Shown: positions 36,787 to 45,889 of the stretch, in pieces | How positions within the stretch are numbered: position 1 is the stretch's first letter | Layout of the letters: each line of letters starts with the position of its first letter | Assembly: GCA_016937795.1 (NCBI GenBank) | Contig: JAFGVV010000048.1 | Span: 24,036-88,035 of the forward strand | DNA from: Paludibacteraceae bacterium | Lineage (GTDB): Bacteria; Bacteroidota; Bacteroidia; Bacteroidales; Paludibacteraceae | Direction: 5' to 3' | DNA length: 64,000 nucleotides | The notes under the pieces: model-generated | Told to the model about the DNA's origin: nothing | Seen by the model: only the letters and a program-made list of their open reading frames with translations | The model's database searches: none | Translations under genes and position numbers: made by a program

Positions 36787-38466
36787 TTACCAGAAATAAA
36801 TATAGAATGCTACTGTGATTAGCAGAATAATTCCTGAATGTATCACATCCCATTTATTCCATGAAGCGCGCGTAATTGCTTTTTGTTCAGGACTTGTCGA
36901 ACCAAAAGTCAATCCCTGTATTTGTTCTGCAGAAGCCTGTTTTGTAAATGTACTTACCACTATCATTACCAGAACGCTGAAAAGGAACATACCGCCACTA
37001 AAGAACAACCAGTTTACATCGTAGAACAAATCCTTAAACCATGTGTCGGAAGCTCCGGTCGTCATGGTATAATACACCTTAGCACCTAAGCGGGTTAATC
37101 CTACTACAAATCCTGAAATCAATCCCCAAAGACCTGCTTTAGGAGTGATTTTTTTCGACATAATTCCCAAAAGGAAAGCTGCTGCAATTCCCGGCGCAAG
37201 TACCGATTGCACATCCTGCAGGTAAGTATAAAGCACATCGCCTACGCTCTTCATTACCGGAATCCACAAAATTCCAAGTACCACAATTACTACAGTGGCA
37301 ATACGACCCACATGCAACAATTGTTTTTCGGGAGCCGAAGGCTTAAAGCGTTTGTAGAAGTCGATGGTGAAAAGCATAGCCGACGAATTAAACAACGATG
37401 CCAGTGAGCTCATAAGTGCTGCCAGAATTCCCGCCACCACAAGTCCTTTGATACCGGCAGGTAATAGTTTTGCCACCAAAGTTGGGAATGCCGCATCGGA
37501 GTTTACGTTTCCGTTAGCAAGTTCCGGTAGGAAACTACCTGTCTTCACGTGCAATGCGTAAGCAATCATACCCGGAATAAGGAAAATAAATACCGGTGTG
37601 AGTTTCAGATATGCACCGAAGATTGTACCTCGACGAGCCTGAGTTTCGTCTTTTCCCGAAAGTACGCGTTGTACAATGTACTGGTCGGTACACCAATACC
37701 AAAAACCGATAATGGAAGAACCGATAAATACGCCCAGCCATGGGAAGTTAGCATCGCTGTTGCTGCGAATAAGGTTGCCCATCGAATCGCCATAATCATT
37801 TACAGGTGTGGCACGCACAATTTCCATCATTTCGTTCCAGCCTCCAAGTTCACGCAAACCAAGTACTACAATAATAAGTGAGCCGAGCAGCAAAATTGGT
37901 GTTTGAAGTACAGAAGTGTAAAGTACCGATTTCATACCTCCCACCACTGTATATAGCGCTGTGATTAAAACCAAACCAATGGCTGCAATCCAGAAAAAGT
38001 CGATTCCCCAGATTTCTTTGATTCCAAAAACCTGCTGGAATACAAGTCCTCCTGCATAAACAGTTACCGCAACTTTTGTCAAAACATAGCTAATCAATGA
38101 GATCACAGATAGAATGGTGCGTGATTCCGGATTATATCTGCGTTCGAGAAATTCGGGCATCGTAAGCACCATACTACGCGAATAAAAAGGCACAAATACC
38201 CAGCCGAGAATCAGAATCATCCAGCCCTGAATTTCCCAGTGTGCCATAGCCATACCACTCGAAGCTCCTGCACCGGCAAGTCCGATAAGGTGTTCCGATC
38301 CGATGTTCGAAGCAAAAATTGAAGCTCCGATGGCAATCCATGTCGCATCGCGGCCTGCCAAAAAATAGTCGCCCGAACTGTTTTGTTTCTGGCTCATAAC
38401 CCAGACAACAATTCCAATGAGTGCCATGACAAACACCCCAATTACAATCCAATCTAATTGTTCCAT
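36787..38466 (-). CDS. Sodium/sugar symporter (SSS family), probable arabinose importer
   Basis: Inner-membrane sodium-coupled sugar transporter, 559 residues with about 14 membrane spans. Family features: LAGRDATWIAIGASIFASNIGSEHLIGLAGAGA near the first helices, YTVVGGMKSVLYTSVLQ, and WYWCTDQYIVQRVLSGKDE, the sugar/sodium symporter landmark. The same gene sits beside araR, araD and araA in B. theta, so arabinose is the likely substrate. The gene is 142 bases from the epimerase upstream and 121 bases from araR downstream, consistent with one operon from the promoter at 39834. Confidence 0.92.
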   Translation of the reverse strand: MEQLDWIVIGVFVMALIGIVVWVMSQKQNSSGDYFLAGRDATWIAIGASIFASNIGSEHLIGLAGAGASSGMAMAHWEIQGWMILILGWVFVPFYSRSMVLTMPEFLERRYNPESRTILSVISLISYVLTKVAVTVYAGGLVFQQVFGIKEIWGIDFFWIAAIGLVLITALYTVVGGMKSVLYTSVLQTPILLLGSLIIVVLGLRELGGWNEMMEIVRATPVNDYGDSMGNLIRSNSDANFPWLGVFIGSSIIGFWYWCTDQYIVQRVLSGKDETQARRGTIFGAYLKLTPVFIFLIPGMIAYALHVKTGSFLPELANGNVNSDAAFPTLVAKLLPAGIKGLVVAGILAALMSSLASLFNSSAMLFTIDFYKRFKPSAPEKQLLHVGRIATVVIVVLGILWIPVMKSVGDVLYTYLQDVQSVLAPGIAAAFLLGIMSKKITPKAGLWGLISGFVVGLTRLGAKVYYTMTTGASDTWFKDLFYDVNWLFFSGGMFLFSVLVMIVVSTFTKQASAEQIQGLTFGSTSPEQKAITRASWNKWDVIHSGIILLITVAFYIYFW

Positions 38467-38608
38467 ACTGTTTTAATTATTTCGAGTTTTTTGTTTTTGA
38501 TATTTGACTGAAGTGGAGGTCAGGTAATTAGCTGATTGGCTAATCTGTTAATTGGATGTAAAAAAAGACTCAAATCCCATTCCTTACTCCTAACTCCTAA
38601 GTCGTCTC

Positions 38609-39745
38609 TTATTTCTCTACTCCGAATTTATACACACATTTACTGTAGTAGTTTTGTCCGGGTTCCAGCATTACCGAAGGCCAGTCGGGTTTGTTCGGAC
38701 TGTCGGGATAGTGTTGAGTTTCCAGACAAATGCCGGTTCTTTGTTTGTACACAATGCCTTTTTTCCCTTTGACAGTGCCATCGAGGAAATTTCCGGTGTA
38801 TACCTGAATGCCCGGTTCATTGGTATAAACTTCAAGACTAATGCCCGAAGCGGGTGAAGTCACTTTTGCTGCAAGTACACCCGCATCGCCGGCAGTGTTG
38901 AGTACCCAGTTGTGGTCGTAGCCATTTCCGTTTTTAAGCTGAGCAAAATCGTATTTGTTTATATCCAGACCAATAGCTTTGGGAGCAGTAAAGTCCATAG
39001 GCGTGTTTTTTACTGAATCAATAGCACCTGTAGTCATAAATGTGCTGTCAACCGGTGTGTAACGGTCGGCATTGATATGCAATATATCATCAAGTACAGT
39101 ATTGTTTGCATTTCCTGACAGATTAAAATACGAGTGGTTACACATGTTTATCACTGTTTTTTTATCAGTAGTTGCTTCGTAAGTCATATCGATGGCATTA
39201 TCGGCAGTGAGTGCAAAAGTAACTTTAGCAGTCACATTGCCCGGGAAATTCTCATCGTTGTCGGGCGAGAAAAGTGTCATTTCCAGTGTGCTGTCGTTCA
39301 GTTGATTCACAGTCTGAAATACTTTGTACTGCCAGCCCTGCGGACCACCGTGTAAACAATGTCCGAAATTGTTTTGTGGTAGCTGAATGGTGTCACCGTC
39401 AATCACTATTCGTCCTTGATTGATGCGGTTGGCATAACGACCAATTGTAGCACCAAAATCGCTGGGCACATTGATATAGTCGGCAATCGAATCGTAGCCA
39501 AGTACCACATCCTGCATTTTTCCATTTTTGTCGGGCACCATTACCGATACAATTCTTCCACCAAAATTTGTGATACACACTTCCATTCCGGCAGCATTTT
39601 TCAATACATACAAATCGGTAGAATCTTCGCCGATCACTGTCTGAAAATCGGTACGTAGAAGGCCTGAAGCTGTTCTTTCTTCTTTTTTCTGACAACTCTG
39701 GAATATCATTCCGAGAGCAAGCATAACATAAAGTAATTTTTTCAT
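38609..39745 (-). CDS. galM: Aldose 1-epimerase (mutarotase), lipoprotein
   Basis: Interconverts alpha and beta anomers of free aldoses. The start at 39745 (MKKLLYVMLALGMIFQSCQK) has a lipobox with the cysteine at position 18, so the mature protein is lipid-anchored and faces the periplasm or surface. The catalytic region shows NHSYFNLSG (histidine), HCLHGGPQGWQ (histidine) and the late glutamate in CLETQHYPDSPNKPDWP. Length is 378 residues. First gene of the leftward ara operon. An exported epimerase next to a sugar symporter suggests it supplies the anomer the transporter prefers; this is inference. Confidence 0.93.
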   Translation of the reverse strand: MKKLLYVMLALGMIFQSCQKKEERTASGLLRTDFQTVIGEDSTDLYVLKNAAGMEVCITNFGGRIVSVMVPDKNGKMQDVVLGYDSIADYINVPSDFGATIGRYANRINQGRIVIDGDTIQLPQNNFGHCLHGGPQGWQYKVFQTVNQLNDSTLEMTLFSPDNDENFPGNVTAKVTFALTADNAIDMTYEATTDKKTVINMCNHSYFNLSGNANNTVLDDILHINADRYTPVDSTFMTTGAIDSVKNTPMDFTAPKAIGLDINKYDFAQLKNGNGYDHNWVLNTAGDAGVLAAKVTSPASGISLEVYTNEPGIQVYTGNFLDGTVKGKKGIVYKQRTGICLETQHYPDSPNKPDWPSVMLEPGQNYYSKCVYKFGVEK

Positions 39746-39833
39746 TTTGTAATTCATTTAAAATAAACTGATTACTGATTATTGCCTATTCATTTAAACG
39801 CATTTGCATTTTTTGTGAATATAGTTTCGGGCT

Positions 39834-39864
39834 CAAAAGTATTTTAAATAATTTTATCATCAAA
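39834..39864 (-). promoter_or_regulatory. galM-operon promoter
   Basis: On the minus strand: TTTG (39864-39861), 19 bases, TACTTTTG (39841-39834). This is an exact consensus match. The operator at 39871-39887 begins six bases upstream of the -33 box. Confidence 0.85.
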
Positions 39865-39870
39865 ATAAAA

Positions 39871-39887
39871 AGTGTATTGTATACACT
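39871..39887. promoter_or_regulatory. Candidate AraR operator 1
   Basis: AGTGTATTGTATACACT: perfect seven-base arms AGTGTAT/ATACACT around three bases, or AGTGT-N7-ACACT. It shares AGTGTATTG and ACACT, at the same spacing, with operator 2. Confidence 0.7.
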
Positions 39888-40028
39888 AAAAATGTTGTAA
39901 AACATATTTTTTGCATATCTCAGATAAAACTGCACTGAAAATAGCTGTAGAAACATTGAACATGTAAATAATCGATTCAAAGAGACCAACCTTCAAAAAA
40001 CTATGTTTTATAACATAGGAATACACTA

Positions 40029-40058
40029 TTGCGAATTACATAAATATCTATACTTTTG
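40029..40058 (+). promoter_or_regulatory. araD-araA-araB promoter
   Basis: TTG (40029-40031), 19 bases, TACTTTTG (40051-40058). The expected start point is a few bases before operator 2, so a repressor bound there would block initiation. Confidence 0.82.
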
Positions 40059-40067
40059 CACTGAACA

Positions 40068-40090
40068 TTAAGTGTATTGCGAACACTTAA
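40068..40090. promoter_or_regulatory. Candidate AraR operator 2
   Basis: TTAAGTGT-ATTGCGA-ACACTTAA: perfect eight-base inverted arms with seven central bases. Position just downstream of the predicted start of the araDAB transcript fits repression. Confidence 0.75.
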
Positions 40091-40163
40091 AGAAAAAGTT
40101 TACCTAAAGTAATCTTTATCAGTTTAAGAGACGTTTTTTATCAACTAAATAGTTACGACAATT

Positions 40164-40847
40164 ATGTTAGAGGCATTAAAAGAAAAAGTGTTCCGTGCCA
40201 ATCTCGATTTGGTAAAACACGGCCTGGTGATTTTCACCTGGGGAAATGTAAGTGCGATCGACCGCGAGTCTGGTCTGGTGGTTATCAAACCTTCAGGTGT
40301 ATCGTACGATGAGATGAAAGCTGAACACATGGTGGTGGTCGACCTTGAAGGAAAAGTACTGGAAGGTAAGTTAAAACCATCATCGGACACAGCTACCCAC
40401 TTGGTTTTGTACAAAGCGTTCCCCGAAATCGGAGGCATTGTGCATACACATTCAACTTATGCAACCGCATGGGCGCAGGCCGGTTGCGATATTCCGAACA
40501 TTGGAACCACGCATGCCGACTATTTTGCGCAGGACATACCCTGTACACGCATGATGACGCAGGCCGAAGTGGAAGGTGCTTACGAGCTCGAAACGGGAAA
40601 TGTAATTGTGGAACGCTTCAAAGGAATTAATCCGCGTCATGTACCCGGAGCCTTGGTGTGTAATCACGGGCCATTTTCGTGGGGCGAAGATGCGCACGAT
40701 GCTGTTCACAATGCAGTGGTTATGGAGCAATGTGCCAAAATGTCATCAATTGCATTTGCTGCAAATCCGGGTCTGAAAATGAATCCACATTTGATCAAAA
40801 AACACTTTTTCCGGAAACACGGACCGGGTGCGTATTACGGACAATAA
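40164..40847 (+). CDS. araD: L-ribulose-5-phosphate 4-epimerase
   Basis: Converts L-ribulose 5-phosphate to D-xylulose 5-phosphate, the last step of arabinose catabolism. The protein is 227 residues, typical of class II aldolase/epimerases. Phosphate and zinc motifs: [21 protein letters not shown] at the N-terminus, zinc histidines in [24 protein letters not shown] (third histidine), and the catalytic tyrosine in the tail HGPGAYYGQ. Cytoplasmic. First gene of the rightward ara operon, with the promoter and operator in its leader. Confidence 0.97.
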   Translation: MLEALKEKVFRANLDLVKHGLVIFTWGNVSAIDRESGLVVIKPSGVSYDEMKAEHMVVVDLEGKVLEGKLKPSSDTATHLVLYKAFPEIGGIVHTHSTYATAWAQAGCDIPNIGTTHADYFAQDIPCTRMMTQAEVEGAYELETGNVIVERFKGINPRHVPGALVCNHGPFSWGEDAHDAVHNAVVMEQCAKMSSIAFAANPGLKMNPHLIKKHFFRKHGPGAYYGQ

Positions 40848-40850
40848 TAA

Positions 40851-40875
40851 ACCCCAAACCCCTAAAGGGGTTTTA
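40851..40875. repeat. C-rich palindromic repeat in araD-araA spacer
   Basis: ACCCCAAACCCCTAAAGGGG, starting four bases past the araD stop, is the same family as 12194 and 16622. A degenerate partner lies at 41014-41043 before araA. It could attenuate or stabilise the message between araD and araA. Confidence 0.6.
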
Positions 40876-41060
40876 AGAGTGGTATGCAAAGTGATTTACA
40901 ATTAACTTAAGCATATCGACTTTAAGAGACGAAAGGAACTTATATACAATTTAGGTGTTTGGGTTATGAAAATAAAAACAAAGTACAAACTTCTCTAACT
41001 TTCTCTTATTCTCCCTTTATGGGTTAAGGGGCAAGGTTAGGGCTAAAATTTATTAAAAAT

Positions 41061-42563
41061 ATGATTTTTGAAAATTATGAAGTATGGTTCATCACCGGCG
41101 CACAGTTGCTTTATGGTGGTGACGCAGTAGTAAAAGTGGATGCGCACTCAAACGCAATGGTGAAAGGTCTCAACGAATCGGGCAATCTGCCTGTGAAAGT
41201 GGTTTATAAAGGCACAGCTAACTCATCAACTGAAATTTCGGACATAATGCGTGCTGCCAATGGCGATACCAAATGTATTGGTATGATTACCTGGATGCAC
41301 ACTTTCTCGCCTGCAAAAATGTGGATTCATGGTTTGATGGACTACAAAAAACCGCTTCTGCACCTTCACACTCAGTTCGACGAACAAATTCCATGGTCGG
41401 AAATCGACATGGACTATATGAATCTCAACCAGTCGGCACACGGCGACCGTGAGTTTGGACACATTACTGCCCGCTTACGTAAACCACGCAAAGTGGTGGT
41501 TGGTTATTGGAAAGATAAATCTACTCACGATAAAATTTCGGGCTGGATGCGCGTTTGTGCCGGATGGGCTGATTCGCAGAATATGCGTATTATCCGTTTT
41601 GGCGACAACATGAACAATGTGGCTGTAACCGATGGCGATAAAGTAGAAGCTGAAATCCGTTTGGGCTACCATGTGGACAATGCACCTATCGCAAAATTGG
41701 TTCCTTATGTTGACGCAGTTACCGAAGCTGAAATCGATGCTTTGATTGCTGATTACGAAAAAATTTACGAATTTGCTGATGATTGTAAGCCTGGTGCTGA
41801 AAAACATATTTCTGTTCGTCAGGCTGCTGCTCAGGAAATCGGATTGCGTCGCTTCCTGAATGATCAGAAAGCTACAGCCTTCACTACAAGTTTCAATGAA
41901 CTCGAAGGAATGAGTCAGCTGATGGGATTTGCTTCGCAGCGATTGATGGCCGAAGGTTTTGGCTTTGGTGCTGAAGGTGACTGGAAAACTGCTGCTCTTA
42001 CACGCACTATGTGGGTAATGTCGCAGGGCTTGCCTGGTGGATGTTCATTCCTCGAAGATTATGTGTTAAACTTCAATGGAGCCCAGAGTTCTATTCTTCA
42101 GGCTCACATGCTCGAAATTAATCCTGAAATTGCAGCTCAGAAACCACGCATCGAAGTACATTTCCTCGGAATTGGCGATGCAGGTGTTTGTGCCCGTCTG
42201 GTTTTCCAGGCTCACAAAGGCGAAGGTATTGCAGCTACCATTATCGATATGGGTAACCGTTTCCGCATGATTGTAAACGAAGTAGAAGTAATTGAGCCAA
42301 ACGCATTGCCTAAACTGCCCGTTGCCTGTGGTTTGTGGATTCCTCAGCCCAACCTCGAAATTGGTGCAGGTGCATGGATTCTGGCTGGTGGAACTCACCA
42401 CTCAAGCTTCTCGTATGCGGTTACAACCGAAATGATGGAAGATTATGCCGAAATTGCTGATATCGAAATGCTGATTATTGATAAAAATACCAATATCCGC
42501 GAATTCAAACAAAATATCCGCAACAACGAAGTGTATTATATGCTGAATAAAGCGTTGAGATAA
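41061..42563 (+). CDS. araA: L-arabinose isomerase
   Basis: Converts L-arabinose to L-ribulose; manganese-dependent and cytoplasmic. The protein is 500 residues, the usual length. It begins FENYEVWFITGAQLLYGGDA, the family signature. Metal ligands include glutamates in TSFNELEGMSQLMGFASQRL and GFGAEGDWKTAALTR, and histidines in EVHFLGIGD-adjacent and GTHHSSFSYAV segments. Second gene of the ara operon, 213 bases after araD and 78 before araB. Confidence 0.98.
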   Translation: MIFENYEVWFITGAQLLYGGDAVVKVDAHSNAMVKGLNESGNLPVKVVYKGTANSSTEISDIMRAANGDTKCIGMITWMHTFSPAKMWIHGLMDYKKPLLHLHTQFDEQIPWSEIDMDYMNLNQSAHGDREFGHITARLRKPRKVVVGYWKDKSTHDKISGWMRVCAGWADSQNMRIIRFGDNMNNVAVTDGDKVEAEIRLGYHVDNAPIAKLVPYVDAVTEAEIDALIADYEKIYEFADDCKPGAEKHISVRQAAAQEIGLRRFLNDQKATAFTTSFNELEGMSQLMGFASQRLMAEGFGFGAEGDWKTAALTRTMWVMSQGLPGGCSFLEDYVLNFNGAQSSILQAHMLEINPEIAAQKPRIEVHFLGIGDAGVCARLVFQAHKGEGIAATIIDMGNRFRMIVNEVEVIEPNALPKLPVACGLWIPQPNLEIGAGAWILAGGTHHSSFSYAVTTEMMEDYAEIADIEMLIIDKNTNIREFKQNIRNNEVYYMLNKALR

Positions 42564-42583
42564 ATAATCAGAAGTAAGGAGTG

Positions 42584-42628
42584 AGAGGTAAGAGGCGAGT
42601 ACTTACCTCTTGCCTTCTTGCCTCTTAC
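42584..42628 (+). promoter_or_regulatory. Two mutually exclusive hairpins between araA and araB
   Basis: AGAGGTAAG (42584-42592) pairs with CTTACCTCT (42602-42610). The overlapping GTAAGAGGC (42588-42596) pairs with GCCTCTTAC (42620-42628). Both have nine pairs and share bases, so only one can form. They lie 13 bases before the araB ATG. Function is unknown; they may derive from a low-complexity repeat. Confidence 0.45.
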
Positions 42629-42641
42629 ATACTGTAAAAAA

Positions 42642-44309
42642 ATGAAATACGTAATAGGATTAGATTATGGAAGCGACTCGGCGCGTGCTGTGGTGGTAAA
42701 TGCCGAAACAGGTGCCGAAATAGCTTCGTCGGTAAAGTATTATCCCCGCTGGATGGAGGGTAAATACTGTAAACCAACTATTAATCAATATCGTCAGCAT
42801 CCGCAGGATTATATTGATGTATTGGAATATACTGTAAAGGACGCATTGAGTAAATGTCCTGCCGGTACAGCCGAAAATGTAGTGGGAATAGGATTTGATA
42901 CTACCGGAAGTACACCTGTGTTTACCGACAAGAACGGAGTTCCGCTGGCCATATTGCCCGAGTTTGCAGAAAATCCCAATGCCATGTTCGTGCTCTGGAA
43001 AGATCACACGGCTATTCAGGAAGCTGAAGAAATCAACGAACTTGCGGCCAAATGGGATACCGATTATACTTCGTACGAAGGTGGAATTTATTCGTCGGAA
43101 TGGTTTTGGGCAAAAGCTTTGCATGTGTTGCGCGCTGATGAAAAAGTTCGCAAAGCAGCTTATTCGATTGTAGAGCATTGCGACTGGATGCCTGCGCTGA
43201 TTACGAATACCGAAAAACCCGAAAATATGTATCGTAGCCGTTGTGCTTCGGGACATAAAGCCATGTGGCTGGAGCAATGGGGCGGACTTCCTTCCGAAGA
43301 ATTTCTTGTCGCACTCGATCCTGTATTGGCTGGTTTTCGCGATCGTCTTTATACAGAAACCTGTTCTAGTGATACAAAAGTTGGCAATCTGACTCCTGAA
43401 TGGGCTGAACGTCTCGGACTTACCACCAATGTAGCTGTGGCTGTAGGTGCTTTCGATGCGCACATGGGCGCTGTGGGTGCCGAAGTTAAACCCGGAGCTC
43501 TGGTTCGTATTATCGGAACTTCAACCTGCGACATTATGGTGTCGAGCTACGACGAAATGGGCGACAAACTCATTCCGGGCATTTGCGGACAGGTGGATGG
43601 TTCGGTTATTCCAGGCATGGTAGGTCTCGAAGCTGGTCAGTCGGCTTTTGGCGACGTATATGCATGGTTTAAACGATTGGTGGCCTGGCCTGTGGAAAAT
43701 ATTTTGGCCAATACCACATTGATTGACGAAGAAACCAAACAAAAACTCATGGCCGAAACGCTGGATAGAATCATTCCTGCTTTGTCGGAAGAAGCTGCCA
43801 AAGTCCCTGTAGAAGAATCGACTATTCTGGCTACCGACTGGATGAATGGCCGTCGCACACCGGATGCTAATCAGAAAGTAAAAGGTACGATTACCGGACT
43901 TAATCTGGGAAGCTCTGCTCCGCTTATTTTCCGTGCATTGGTCGAAGCTACAGCCTATGGTTCGAAAGCTATTGTGGATCGCTTTGTGGAAAACGGCGTG
44001 GAAATTAAAGAGATTATTGGTATCGGAGGTATTTCGCTGAAGTCGCCTTTCGTTATGCAAACGCTTGCCGATGTGCTAAATATGCCAATAAAAGTGGCAA
44101 AAGCCGAGCAGGCCTGTGCATTTGGTACAGCCATGTTTGCGGCTGTGGCTGCCGGTGTATATGCAAAGGTGGAAGATGCTCAGAATGTTATGGGACAGGG
44201 GTTTGCTCACGAATATTATCCCAATGCTGAAAATCACAAACAGTATCTCGAACTGTACAAAAATTATCAGTTGGTAGGTAAATTTACTGAAGAAAAACTG
44301 TTTTGTTGA
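42642..44309 (+). CDS. araB: Ribulokinase
   Basis: Phosphorylates L-ribulose with ATP. The ATG at 42642 (MKYVIGLDYGSDSARAVVV) gives 555 residues, the usual size; the TTG at 42618 lies in a hairpin. FGGY kinase motifs: the N-terminal phosphate loop GLDYGSDSARA, GIGFDTTGSTPVFTD, the catalytic aspartate in GAFDAHMGAVGAEVKPG, RIIGTSTCDIM and GIGGISLKSPFVMQTLADVL for ATP binding. Last gene of the ara operon, with a strong terminator 41 bases later. Confidence 0.97.
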   Translation: MKYVIGLDYGSDSARAVVVNAETGAEIASSVKYYPRWMEGKYCKPTINQYRQHPQDYIDVLEYTVKDALSKCPAGTAENVVGIGFDTTGSTPVFTDKNGVPLAILPEFAENPNAMFVLWKDHTAIQEAEEINELAAKWDTDYTSYEGGIYSSEWFWAKALHVLRADEKVRKAAYSIVEHCDWMPALITNTEKPENMYRSRCASGHKAMWLEQWGGLPSEEFLVALDPVLAGFRDRLYTETCSSDTKVGNLTPEWAERLGLTTNVAVAVGAFDAHMGAVGAEVKPGALVRIIGTSTCDIMVSSYDEMGDKLIPGICGQVDGSVIPGMVGLEAGQSAFGDVYAWFKRLVAWPVENILANTTLIDEETKQKLMAETLDRIIPALSEEAAKVPVEESTILATDWMNGRRTPDANQKVKGTITGLNLGSSAPLIFRALVEATAYGSKAIVDRFVENGVEIKEIIGIGGISLKSPFVMQTLADVLNMPIKVAKAEQACAFGTAMFAAVAAGVYAKVEDAQNVMGQGFAHEYYPNAENHKQYLELYKNYQLVGKFTEEKLFC

Positions 44310-44350
44310 CTTACAATTTACGATTGGAAATAACTGAATTACAACTAGAA

Positions 44351-44384
44351 AGTCTGCAAATCAAAGATGATTTGCAGACTTTTA
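44351..44384 (+). terminator. Terminator of the araDAB operon
   Basis: Perfect 12-base stem AGTCTGCAAATC / GATTTGCAGACT, six-base loop, then TTT. It also lies 21 bases past the stop of the convergent lipoprotein gene. Confidence 0.85.
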
Positions 44385-44404
44385 TTATGATTAACTATTG
44401 TTAT

Positions 44405-44845
44405 TCAGCGAACTAAAGTTGTAAGTTTCAAATCAACCGTTTTTACTGCTTTCCCATAATAATTAAAGTCATCGCCTTCGTCCACCCAATCAGCACTTGT
44501 GATCTGAACTTCAAGTACTCTCGAAGTATAAATGCCATTGTTTTCAACCCCATCCACATCATCTATTTTTAGTTTAAAAACTGGCACATCAAAAGGATAA
44601 CTGTTAAACGAAAAATCATATTTTCCTTTCGAGTCGGTGAAAATTGTATCGCAATTTCCGGCTTGCTCCGGACATTCAAGAATTACTCTTATCCCTGTCA
44701 ACACATTGCCCGATACACTATCAGTAATCACTCCTTTTACCTGATAATCAGCATTAGGCTCATCACTATTAAGTGCCAAATCGCACGAAAACATACTAAG
44801 CACAAAAAAAACAAAAAACGTAGAAAACTTCAAAGTATTTTTCAT
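44405..44845 (-). CDS. Putative lipoprotein of the radical-SAM-associated type
   Basis: Small lipoprotein, 146 residues, lipobox LSMFSC with the cysteine at 21. The mature part is one carboxypeptidase-regulatory-like beta domain: NADYQVKGVITDSVSGNVL, then DTIFTDSKGKYDFSF, then FKLKIDDVDGVENNGIYTS and a tail KAVKTVDLKL. This order matches, from memory, the family called radical SAM-associated putative lipoprotein in Bacteroidota, in which the gene usually neighbours a radical SAM enzyme. None is present in this window. The -7 box for it on the minus strand is probably TATCTTTG at 44904-44911. Function unknown. Confidence 0.7.
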   Translation of the reverse strand: MKNTLKFSTFFVFFVLSMFSCDLALNSDEPNADYQVKGVITDSVSGNVLTGIRVILECPEQAGNCDTIFTDSKGKYDFSFNSYPFDVPVFKLKIDDVDGVENNGIYTSRVLEVQITSADWVDEGDDFNYYGKAVKTVDLKLTTLVR

Positions 44846-45023
44846 AACAATAATTTCAGAATTTGTCTGTCAATTGAATTGACAATAAAAAAAATAGTTG
44901 CGACAAAGATATAAAACAAATTTAACCCAGATACTTCTGATGGATAGTTTTTTGCTATTTTTGTACAGAAATTTTTCATAGTAAAGAATATGACTTTACA
45001 TTTTATTCATCAAACATTTATAC

Positions 45024-45875
45024 ATGAACAGATTAATTGTTTTGATTTACGTTTGCTTTATTGTGCTGAGTTTTACATTTGCGCAAGCTGACAGCACAAA
45101 GCAGTATTTGCTAACAACCTCTACTGAAAATATAAGTCTTACAACTGTCGACCTGCTCGATCCTTATCTTTCGCCGCTCGTCTATACAGGTGTAGGAGTG
45201 GGTTATCAGCATTCGGATATGAAGTATTTTAAAAAGTATGTGGGAAAAATGTCGCACGAATCGCGATTTTCTATTCTTGCCGCTAATACCTATAATCCTC
45301 AGTATAGCAGTTCGGTAAATTATGTTGGAGGGCAGTATCAGTGGGGAATGCATTATCATTTCAGACCGCTGGAAGGTTTGCACTTGCTTGCAGGTGGAAA
45401 TGCCGGAGCTTTGATGGCTGTAAAGTCGAACGAGCGAAATGTAAACAACCCGGTAAATGTGGATGCTGCTCTTGACCTGGGTTTTTCGGGTATTGCAAGT
45501 TACGACTTTTCACTCTGGCGGAAAAAGTTTACGCTTAGTTTTCAACTCGAATTTCCGCTTTTGGGAATGATGTATGTTCCTATGCAGGGTGCGTCGTATT
45601 ACGAAATGTTTACAGGAGGCGATCTTTCGAATACTTTGCATTTCAGCTCATTGCACAACCGACTGGCGCGCACAGGCGGTCTGAAACTTGAAATTCCAAC
45701 GAAAAATTCCACATGGCATGTCGGAATCAGTACTACAAAACTGAAATACGAAGCCAATGATTTGTTTTTCAAACAGAATAATTACAATTTCAATGTGGGC
45801 TACACCTACGATTTGTATATTTTCAGAGGCCGCAAAAACCTTCCTCCCCATAATTTTATCAGTGTAAAACAATAA
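45024..45875 (+). CDS. DUF3316-like outer-membrane protein
   Basis: 283 residues, signal peptide ending near TFAQA. The mature sequence has the pattern of an outer-membrane beta-barrel: VDLLDPYLSPLVYTGVGVGYQ, then paired strands with YQWGMHYHFRPLEGLHLLAGGNAG and FTLSFQLEFPLLGMMY, ending NFNVGYTYDLYIF before a short tail. The start LDPYLSPLVYTGVGVGY is characteristic of DUF3316 proteins of this phylum. A TATTTTTG -7 box lies at 44956-44963. The next gene, 14 bases away, encodes an S41 lipoprotein protease, so the two are co-expressed. Role unknown. Confidence 0.65.
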   Translation: MNRLIVLIYVCFIVLSFTFAQADSTKQYLLTTSTENISLTTVDLLDPYLSPLVYTGVGVGYQHSDMKYFKKYVGKMSHESRFSILAANTYNPQYSSSVNYVGGQYQWGMHYHFRPLEGLHLLAGGNAGALMAVKSNERNVNNPVNVDAALDLGFSGIASYDFSLWRKKFTLSFQLEFPLLGMMYVPMQGASYYEMFTGGDLSNTLHFSSLHNRLARTGGLKLEIPTKNSTWHVGISTTKLKYEANDLFFKQNNYNFNVGYTYDLYIFRGRKNLPPHNFISVKQ

Positions 45876-45889
45876 CAACAGCCATTGCC

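Larger units (their letters stand above)
39746..40163. promoter_or_regulatory. Divergent ara control region
   Basis: These 418 bases separate galM (left) and araD (right), and they contain both promoters and both operators described separately. A third, partial operator-like sequence, CACTATTGCGAATTA (40024-40038), overlaps the -33 box of the araD promoter. No coding sequence is seen. Confidence 0.8.
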
